Assembly: GCA_902796455.1 (NCBI GenBank)
Contig: CADBPH010000027.1
Coordinates: forward strand, 1 to 11,479
Direction of reading: 5' to 3'
Source of the DNA: an uncultured Bacteroidia bacterium
GTDB taxonomy: Bacteria; Bacteroidota; Bacteroidia; Bacteroidales; UBA932
DNA length: 11,479 nt
A program made the translations under genes and the position numbers. Below the pieces are notes generated by a model. That model was not told the origin of the DNA and searched no databases. It saw only the letters and a program-made list of their open reading frames with translations. This document shows positions 6,072 through 11,479 of this stretch, in pieces (the stretch's first letter is position 1; each line of letters opens with the position of its first letter).

Positions 6072-8477
6072 TTACGGCCGCAGTTCGATGAGGGTATAGG
6101 AATGCGGCTTGATATACAGGTCTTCCAGCTTGGAAACCCTCCGTTCCACCGGGGCGATCTTGCGCGGCTCCTCGGGAGAGTTGACGTCCGTCAATGCCCC
6201 GCTGAGGGAAATTTCCCGGATGGAGGAAGGGGCATCAAAGCCGCTGACTTCCAATTTCAAAGGCGCCCCTTTGCCGGATATGTTCGCGATGTGGAGCACG
6301 ACACAGGAGCCGTCGTCGCTGACGGTCGCCGTAACGTCCAGTCCTCCATCAGCCTTGCTCTCCACCAGATTGGACTGGTGATGGGCGGAAGCCATCTGCT
6401 GCGCGTGGAACGGCGGCATTCCCCACACCTGCGTCGGGGTGAAGAAGACCTGTCCCTGGTTCCAGCCATTGTCGTTCTGCCGGTAGGGTTCGAGGGCGTT
6501 GGCGGCGCAGGAAGTCAGGACGAAATCGCCGTGGCGCCGGACCGCATTCTGATTGATGACATGCCCCAGCATGCGTTGTACGTTGTGGGTGGCCCCGTTT
6601 TCTTCAAAGACCGCGATTTTCATGTTCGTTCCCGGATTCCATTCCCGGAACCAGGCCTTCATCTGGGCGAGGGTCCCGTCCACGCGCTGCGCACCTGCAA
6701 ACGAATCGGTTGTCGTGTGCAGGTCCCAGTAAGCCGCTTTGCCCTCCACTCCCCGGAACACCTTTTCCATCCACGCTTTCTGGTCGGGTCGCCACCAGGC
6801 GGCGCAGACCAGCTCCAGACTCGGGGCCACGGCCAGCATGGCGTCGGCCAGCAAGTTGAACCGTTCGATATAATGGGCATAAGCCTCTTCCGACTTCCAG
6901 AAAATGCATTCCTCGTTGCCAATCTCGATATAGCGGATCCGGTAGGGTTCCGGATGGCCGTCGGCGACGCGCTGCCGTCCGCCCGGCGTCTCTGCGGAGC
7001 CTTTCAGGTATTCCACCATGAAACGCATCGTCGCCGGATCTTCTTCAACTTGGACGGCGAAAGAGGGTTCGAAGCCGCATGCTTCGGCCAGTTGCAGGAA
7101 CTCCACGATGCCGAACCCGTTGGTGGAGAAGTGGTACCACTGGCCGCGATAAGGCTGGCGCAACGGACGGGGGCCCGTCATGTTGCGGAAACTGAATTCG
7201 GGGGAATTCGTCATGGAACCGCCATACCGCAGGAAGGTCAGGCCTTCGTCCACCAGTGCACGGGCAATGTCCGCCCGCAGCGGATACCCTTTGTATAAGT
7301 CACTTCCGGTTCCCGTCAGGGTTACCTGGTCGAGGTGGATCCGCCCCTTTCCTTCCATGAAAATGGCGAACCGGGCTTTCGGGTCATCCTGTGCGGACTT
7401 GAGGGTAAAGGTATACGCTTTCCAGTCGCCCGAAACCGCGCCGATGCGGGTGCGTCCGTATTCCCGGGACCCGTCTTCGCTCTGGAGGGCCACCCAGACT
7501 TTCCCGGCCGTCCCTTTGGCATAGAAAGAGCCCTGGAAAACCTGGCCTTTCTTCAAACCGATGCCCCAGTGATTCAGGCTCATGTTCGTGACACCGACCC
7601 TCCCGGCGCCCCGGTTTTCCACGACTTGGGACTGCTTTCCGTTAAACGCATCTTCCCGGTCCAGGGAGAAAGAATAACCGGAGGCCTTGGCATCGGTATA
7701 CGGCCGCCACATGGCACTGACCTGTGCGTCACAGATCCTCTTCAGGGGCAGGGCATGTTCTCCGGTGTTGTCCTGCAGGGTCAGATTGCGGAATGACGCG
7801 TCTGCATTGCGGGTGCGCAAACCCAGCAGTCCCCGGACGAACGGGCGTTCCGCATCCGTGGCGGCAAAAATGATCCGACCGTCCAGCCGGACCAGGAACT
7901 CGCTCTCCCTGAATTGGATGGACAGCCTGTGCCAGTCCCAGGGAGAAAAGTCGATGTTCACGGAACCGAGTTCTTTGCGGGCGCCTTGTACTTTCCACAG
8001 GGTGAATTTCTTTCCGCCAGCGGACAGGCCGAATTCATAGCCGTTGATCTGGTCGGTCCCTTCTCCGGGTGCAGAGGCATGCAGGTACACGCCGGCGCTT
8101 CCCGGGCGGATGCTTTCGAACCGCAGGTCTACGGCCAGGGTCCCGGTGCCGTTCTCCGGGGTGTCGCAAATCAGCTTGGCGGAGGCATTGTTGACCATCG
8201 GATACACATAATCGCCGACACCATGCCAACGGGTGTCATAGGCGGTGAATCCGGCAATGCGCACAGTCGGCGCGCCTTCTTCGAAACTTTCGCCGAAGAT
8301 CCGCTGGTTGTAAATGCCGCCGTAGACTTCATGGTTGACGTCTTCCATGCCGGAGCCGTACAAAAGCGGGCTGATGTGGTTGATAATCCTTCCGGGATCG
8401 ACGCTGATGCGGTACTGGGCGGCAGCACCCCCTTGCAGCAGGGTGGCAGCCAAAATCAAAGTCAAAACATGCTTCAT
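6072..8477 (-). CDS. GH51 alpha-L-arabinofuranosidase with carbohydrate-binding-type inserts
   Basis: An 801-residue exported enzyme. The frame is open upstream to 8762, but ATG 8477 is the start: it gives a clean Sec signal peptide (KHVLTLILAATLLQGGAAA, cleavage near residue 20), while the upstream part is unlike any protein and covers the promoter region. Residues 23-75 hold the GH51 opening (HISPLLYGSGMEDVNHEVYGG, RIFGESFE). About 100-235 is a concanavalin-like sandwich, and about 245-390 a second beta-sandwich of CBM4/9 type ending HLDQVTL. The (beta/alpha)8 barrel covers about 395-690: YIEIGNEE gives the acid/base Glu522, and AVFEENG gives the nucleophile Glu626, aligned with FDEWN of characterised enzymes. 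About 700-801 is the C-terminal beta domain. It should release terminal alpha-L-arabinofuranose from arabinan, arabinoxylan or arabinogalactan in the periplasm or at the surface. It diverges from GH127 and converges with the GH43-like gene. Confidence 0.92.
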   Translation of the reverse strand: MKHVLTLILAATLLQGGAAAQYRISVDPGRIINHISPLLYGSGMEDVNHEVYGGIYNQRIFGESFEEGAPTVRIAGFTAYDTRWHGVGDYVYPMVNNASAKLICDTPENGTGTLAVDLRFESIRPGSAGVYLHASAPGEGTDQINGYEFGLSAGGKKFTLWKVQGARKELGSVNIDFSPWDWHRLSIQFRESEFLVRLDGRIIFAATDAERPFVRGLLGLRTRNADASFRNLTLQDNTGEHALPLKRICDAQVSAMWRPYTDAKASGYSFSLDREDAFNGKQSQVVENRGAGRVGVTNMSLNHWGIGLKKGQVFQGSFYAKGTAGKVWVALQSEDGSREYGRTRIGAVSGDWKAYTFTLKSAQDDPKARFAIFMEGKGRIHLDQVTLTGTGSDLYKGYPLRADIARALVDEGLTFLRYGGSMTNSPEFSFRNMTGPRPLRQPYRGQWYHFSTNGFGIVEFLQLAEACGFEPSFAVQVEEDPATMRFMVEYLKGSAETPGGRQRVADGHPEPYRIRYIEIGNEECIFWKSEEAYAHYIERFNLLADAMLAVAPSLELVCAAWWRPDQKAWMEKVFRGVEGKAAYWDLHTTTDSFAGAQRVDGTLAQMKAWFREWNPGTNMKIAVFEENGATHNVQRMLGHVINQNAVRRHGDFVLTSCAANALEPYRQNDNGWNQGQVFFTPTQVWGMPPFHAQQMASAHHQSNLVESKADGGLDVTATVSDDGSCVVLHIANISGKGAPLKLEVSGFDAPSSIREISLSGALTDVNSPEEPRKIAPVERRVSKLEDLYIKPHSYTLIELRP

Positions 8478-8482
8478 AAAAA

Positions 8483-8490
8483 CAAATATA
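8483..8490 (-). promoter_or_regulatory. -7 promoter element close to the GH51 start codon
   Basis: The minus strand reads TATATTTG, an exact -7 consensus. It ends 5 bases before the ATG at 8477, so its transcript would have a leader of a few bases at most. No -33 box is seen at 19-21 bases. Confidence 0.45.
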
Positions 8491-8492
8491 CG

Positions 8493-8506
8493 TTTTTCAT
8501 GAAAAA
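8493..8506. repeat. Perfect 14-base palindrome in the GH51/GH127 divergent gap
   Basis: TTTTTCATGAAAAA is its own reverse complement. It lies 2 bases upstream of the GH51 -7 element, in the -33/-7 spacer of that promoter, a place where a bound regulator would block polymerase. It is AT-rich and could be chance; an operator is a suggestion only. Confidence 0.35.
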
Positions 8507-8530
8507 AACGGGAAAGGCGGGCCTCCTCTT

Positions 8531-8561
8531 TTTGTCTTCCGGGAAAATTATGGTAAATTCG
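8531..8561 (+). promoter_or_regulatory. Promoter of the GH127 gene
   Basis: A -33 box TTTG at 8531-8534 is followed after 19 bases by TAAATTCG at 8554-8561, one mismatch from TAnnTTTG. The ATG at 8578 follows 17 bases later. This is the same TTCG-ending variant as in the promoter before 643. It is back to back with the GH51 promoter. Confidence 0.5.
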
Positions 8562-8577
8562 GGCAAATATCAGCGTT

Positions 8578-10440
8578 ATGAAACAGTTGCTTCGTTTTTT
8601 GGCCCTGGCGGCCGTCTTGGTTTTGTCTTCTTGTGGCGGGAAGAAAGAATCTGCGAACCTGAAACCGATCACCCCGGTCAAATTCTCCGATGTCGTAATC
8701 CAGGACGGTTTCTGGACCCCGCGCCTGGACAGCCACAAGGATGTTACCCTTGCGGTCTGCATCGATCAGATTGAGAATCAGACGGGTCGTATCCGGAATT
8801 TTGAGAACGCGGCCAAAGGAGAAGGCAAGCATTCGGGCATTTTCTTCGACGATTCGGATGTGTACAAGGCGCTGGAGGGGATGGCTTATTCCCTGCAGAA
8901 CCATCCGGATCCCGTGCTGGAGGCCAAGTGCGACGAGTGGATTGACAAGTTCGCCGCGGCGCAGCAGGAGGACGGCTACATCAATACATTCTATACCCTG
9001 ACGGGCCTGGAGAACCGCTGGGACAACATGGACAAGCATGAGATGTATTGTGCGGGTCACATGATCGAGGCGGGGGTCGCCTATTATAATGTGACGGGCA
9101 AGCGCAAATTGCTGGATGTCTGCATCCGGATGGCGGACCACATGATGACCGTCTTCGGACCGGACAAACGGCACTGGGTTCCGGGCCACGAGGAGATCGA
9201 GCTGGCGCTGGTGAAACTGTACGAGACGACCGGCGAGAAGAAGTATCTGGATTTTGCGGAATGGCTCCTGGACCAGCGCGGGCACGGGTACGGATCCTTT
9301 GGGAAAAGTGGAAAGAAATGGAATCCAATCTATTATCAGGATGACAAACCGGTCCGTGAGATGTCTGAGATTGCCGGTCATGCCGTCCGTGCGATGTACC
9401 TGTACTGCGGCATGTCGGATGTGGCAGCGTATACGGGCGATCAGGGATATATCGATGCGTTGAACCGGCTCTGGGACGATGTGGTGTTGCGGAACATGTA
9501 CATCACGGGCGGAATCGGCCAGTCCAAGCACAACGAGGGCTTCACGGAAGACTACGACCTCCCGAACCTGGAGGCGTATTGCGAGACCTGCGCGTCCGTG
9601 GGCATGGTGCTGTGGAACTGGCGCATGAACCAGTTCACGGGTGACTCCAAGTATGCGGATGTCATGGAACGTTCGCTGTACAACGGCGCGCTGGCCGGGA
9701 TTTCCCTGAAGGGTGATAAGTTCTTCTATGTGAATCCATTGGAGTCTCTTGGCAATCACCATCGGCAGGCATGGTACGGCTGCGCCTGCTGCCCGAGCCA
9801 GATCTGCCGCTTCCTGCCTTCGATCGGCAATTATATCTATGGCGTTTCGAAAGAGGGCCTGTGGGTGAACCTGTACATGGGCAACACGGCGAATGTGAAA
9901 GTCGGCAGAAAGGCGGTGACGCTGACACAGGAGACGAATTATCCCTGGGAGGGAGCCGTTGCGTTGAAGGTCGGCCTGAAAGGCTCGCTGCAGACGCAAA
10001 TCCGGCTGCGCATACCGGCCTGGTGCAAGAATTATACGCTATCGGTCAACAAGGAGCCCGTTCAGCCGATTGTCGAGAAGGGCTATGCCGTCGTGGACCG
10101 CAAGTGGACGGACGGCGATGTGGTCGAATTGAACTTTGACATGCCGGTCGAGGTCGTGGCCGCCGATCCGCGGGTCAAGGAAGATGTCGGCAAACGGGCC
10201 GTCCAGCGGGGACCGCTGGTGTACTGCATTGAAGAAGCGGACAATACGGAGGACTTTGACGGTCTTCGGATTGCGGAGAACGCGACGTTCGACGCCGCCT
10301 TCGAGCGGGAGAAACTGGGCGGCATCGTCGGGCTGACGGCGCATGTCGGCGACCGGGTGCTCACGTATATCCCGTATTATGCGTGGGACAACCGTGAGCC
10401 CGGCAAAATGAAAGTCTGGGTCCCGCTGAAAGAAGAATAG
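8578..10440 (+). CDS. GH127-family (DUF1680) beta-L-arabinofuranosidase lipoprotein
   Basis: A 620-residue protein with a lipoprotein signal (LLRFLALAAVLVLSSC, lipobox LSSC, Cys19). The body is the (alpha/alpha)6 barrel of the former DUF1680 family: FWTPRLDSHKDVTL (45-58), FFDDSDVYKALEGMAYSL, AAQQEDGYINTFYTL (127-141), HEMYCAGHMIEAGVAYY. HNEGFTEDYDLPN holds Glu320; YCETCASVGM holds Glu336 and Cys338; and YGCACCPSQICR holds Cys404 and Cys405. The spacing Glu320-Glu336-Cys338 equals that of Glu322-Glu338-Cys340 in Bifidobacterium HypBA1, where the Glu/Cys cluster binds zinc and one Cys of the later pair is the nucleophile, so the active site looks complete. A C-terminal beta domain follows from about 430 (LRIPAWC, KRAVQRGPLVYCIE). 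The reaction would be hydrolysis of beta-L-arabinofuranosides, as in extensin-type glycoproteins or pectin side chains. Related families such as GH146 share the fold and cannot be excluded. It has its own promoter. Confidence 0.9.
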   Translation: MKQLLRFLALAAVLVLSSCGGKKESANLKPITPVKFSDVVIQDGFWTPRLDSHKDVTLAVCIDQIENQTGRIRNFENAAKGEGKHSGIFFDDSDVYKALEGMAYSLQNHPDPVLEAKCDEWIDKFAAAQQEDGYINTFYTLTGLENRWDNMDKHEMYCAGHMIEAGVAYYNVTGKRKLLDVCIRMADHMMTVFGPDKRHWVPGHEEIELALVKLYETTGEKKYLDFAEWLLDQRGHGYGSFGKSGKKWNPIYYQDDKPVREMSEIAGHAVRAMYLYCGMSDVAAYTGDQGYIDALNRLWDDVVLRNMYITGGIGQSKHNEGFTEDYDLPNLEAYCETCASVGMVLWNWRMNQFTGDSKYADVMERSLYNGALAGISLKGDKFFYVNPLESLGNHHRQAWYGCACCPSQICRFLPSIGNYIYGVSKEGLWVNLYMGNTANVKVGRKAVTLTQETNYPWEGAVALKVGLKGSLQTQIRLRIPAWCKNYTLSVNKEPVQPIVEKGYAVVDRKWTDGDVVELNFDMPVEVVAADPRVKEDVGKRAVQRGPLVYCIEEADNTEDFDGLRIAENATFDAAFEREKLGGIVGLTAHVGDRVLTYIPYYAWDNREPGKMKVWVPLKEE

Positions 10441-10445
10441 CGGCC

Positions 10446-10473
10446 CCGGAAAAGCTTTCCCGCCTCTTTCCGG
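10446..10473. terminator. Possible bidirectional terminator between GH127 and the phosphodiesterase gene
   Basis: In the 37-base gap between convergent stops, CCGGAAA (10446-10452) pairs with TTTCCGG (10467-10473) across a 14-base loop. A tighter alternative is GGAAA (10448-10452) with TTTCC (10456-10460) and a three-base loop. Neither has a long T tract, so strength is uncertain. Confidence 0.35.
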
Positions 10474-10477
10474 CAGT

Positions 10478-11428
10478 TTATAGGAAAATCGACATTGGAA
10501 CTTCACCGGTCCAGCACAGCGGCTGCTCTGCACCGAACAAATGCAGGACAGTGGAGGCTGTGTTGACGGTATTGTTGGCTTCCGTGATGGTGAAGCCCTT
10601 CTTGATACCGGGTCCCCGCAGTCCCCACGGTACGATCATCTCTTCCGTACTGATGCCGCCGTGTCCCTTGCCGATCCCGCCGTGGTCCGTGATGAAGAAG
10701 ATGTGCGTCTCGTCATAGAGGCCTTCCCGTTTGAGGAAATCGACCATCCGTCCGACCTGCTCGTCGCCTTCCTCGATGGCACGGATATATTCCGGAGACA
10801 TCCAGGAATATTTATGGCCGGCATGGTCGGTATGGACGGTATACAGGAATACGAACGTGGGCTCGTCCCGGTGCGTGCCGATGAACTCCATGGCCCGGTC
10901 GTACAAGGGCGGGCAGGCGTCTTTTTCGGCGAATAGCTTGTCGTCGAAGTATTTCTGGTTGTACGGGTTGATCAGCTGCTTCCAGTTCCAGTAGAAGGCT
11001 GTCCGGATTCCGGGGACCTGGTCCTTAAGCACCTTGAAGACAGAAGGATAGTATCCGTCTTCATCGGTCTCTATGGCCGGGAGTTTATAATTGGACAGGG
11101 TCCAGTCATTGGCGGTGACACCATGTATCTCAGGGCCTGATCCGGTCAGATGGCTGGTATAATTGGGCAACGTGTTGGACGGCATGACGTCGCGGGTCGT
11201 CATCGATGCGGCTCCGTCCTGCAGCAGGGCATCGATGTTCGGTGTGCGGGCCTGCTGGAGGCCATCCACGCGGATGCCGTCAAAAGTGAGGATCAGCACC
11301 CGTTTCGCGTTGCGTTTGTTTTTCTTTTTGCGGGACTTGTCCCGTGCGTCAAGGGTAACCGGACCCAGCATGGCGGCGACACCGGCCGCGAGGCTCTGTT
11401 TGCAGAAATCTCTTCTTGAAATTGCCAT
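10478..11428 (-). CDS. Nucleotide pyrophosphatase/phosphodiesterase-family enzyme with Tat-like N-terminus
   Basis: A 316-residue protein of the type I phosphodiesterase/NPP branch of the alkaline-phosphatase superfamily. Two-zinc-site residues are visible: Asp50 in LILTFDGIRVD, the nucleophile Thr86 in SNTLPNYTSHLTG (KTFPN in characterised NPPs), Asp201 and His205 in TDHAGHKY, Asp248 and His249 in ITDHGG, and His256 in GHGG. It should hydrolyse phosphate mono- or diesters; substrate and product are unknown. Sulfatases share the fold, but their C/S-x-P-S-R motif is absent. The N-terminus AISRRDFCKQSLAAGVAAML fits a twin-arginine signal, followed by the strongly basic KSRKKKNKRNAKR (31-43) before the first strand. 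Start ATG 11428 is chosen because the extended frame (to 11476) runs through the promoter. It is shorter than many NPPs, but the sequence from the first metal ligand to the last is intact. It converges on GH127; no functional link to arabinose is shown. Confidence 0.88.
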   Translation of the reverse strand: MAISRRDFCKQSLAAGVAAMLGPVTLDARDKSRKKKNKRNAKRVLILTFDGIRVDGLQQARTPNIDALLQDGAASMTTRDVMPSNTLPNYTSHLTGSGPEIHGVTANDWTLSNYKLPAIETDEDGYYPSVFKVLKDQVPGIRTAFYWNWKQLINPYNQKYFDDKLFAEKDACPPLYDRAMEFIGTHRDEPTFVFLYTVHTDHAGHKYSWMSPEYIRAIEEGDEQVGRMVDFLKREGLYDETHIFFITDHGGIGKGHGGISTEEMIVPWGLRGPGIKKGFTITEANNTVNTASTVLHLFGAEQPLCWTGEVPMSIFL

Positions 11429-11445
11429 AATCGATGTGGTTTGCA

Positions 11446-11477
11446 CAAATATAGAAAAAACGCTTGAAAATGGCAAT
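11446..11477 (-). promoter_or_regulatory. Promoter of the phosphodiesterase gene
   Basis: On the minus strand a -33-like ATTG (11477-11474) is followed after 20 bases by TATATTTG (11453-11446), an exact -7 consensus. The ATG at 11428 lies 17 bases beyond, leaving a leader of about 14 bases. Confidence 0.45.
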
Positions 11478-11479
11478 GC

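Noticed and set aside
6102..7298. Open frame of 398 residues on the plus strand
   Set aside because: It is antisense to the GH51 gene, whose catalytic motifs are intact; the antisense product has no recognisable motif.
8478..8762. N-terminal extension of the GH51 frame
   Set aside because: It would bury a clean signal peptide 95 residues inside the protein and run through the promoter elements and the start of GH127.
8548..9999. Open frame of 483 residues on the minus strand
   Set aside because: It is antisense to GH127, which has a complete signal peptide and active-site cluster; the antisense frame is a long shadow common in GC-rich genes.
10478..11428. Sulfatase annotation for the phosphodiesterase-family gene
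   Set aside because: There is no C/S-x-P-x-R sulfatase motif; the nucleophile region is the Thr-containing NPP type.
11429..11476. N-terminal extension of the phosphodiesterase frame
   Set aside because: The extension covers the -7 element at 11446-11453 and displaces the twin-arginine signal from the N-terminus.

Overview
The window looks like a chromosomal segment of a Bacteroidales bacterium, probably a GC-rich lineage of the Alistipes or Cryptobacteroides kind; the genus is a guess. The grounds are: exact copies of the Bacteroidetes -7 promoter element TAnnTTTG in four of the short intergenic gaps, lipoprotein and NigD-like families restricted to this phylum, an ECF21-like sigma factor, and a set of exported arabinose-releasing glycosidases. 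Ten protein genes fill nearly all of the sequence. No RNA gene, insertion sequence, CRISPR array or phage gene is visible, and no gap exceeds about 130 bases.

Left end (1-1626): a lipoprotein with a sugar-isomerase-like TIM barrel, cut by the window edge (minus strand), diverges from a cytosolic Gfo/Idh/MocA oxidoreductase (plus strand). The pair resembles sugar-oxidoreduction modules.

Centre (1630-4980, minus strand): NigD-like lipoprotein, ECF sigma factor and a membrane-tethered regulator form one overlapping unit (23-base and 14-base overlaps). A secreted beta-propeller protein of unknown function follows after 52 bases. The regulator has a short cytosolic anti-sigma-like segment, one inner-membrane helix, a long Pro/Glu/Ala-rich periplasmic linker and a C-terminal outer-membrane beta-barrel. 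That is the layout of the dual-membrane-spanning anti-sigma factors (Dma) that act on Das sigma factors in Bacteroides. This is the most interesting system in the window: a sensor that appears to connect the outer membrane directly to a cytosolic sigma factor.

Right half (5046-10440): three exported glycosidases, GH43-like, GH51 and GH127, all consistent with removing L-arabinofuranose from plant polysaccharides or arabinosylated glycoproteins. They alternate in strand (plus, minus, plus), so they form a locus but not one operon, and no SusC/SusD pair or sensor lies in the window. GH43 and GH51 converge; GH51 and GH127 diverge from a 100-base shared promoter region.

Right edge (10478-11428, minus strand): a nucleotide-pyrophosphatase/phosphodiesterase-family enzyme with a twin-arginine-like N-terminus and an unusual basic stretch behind it. 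It converges on GH127.
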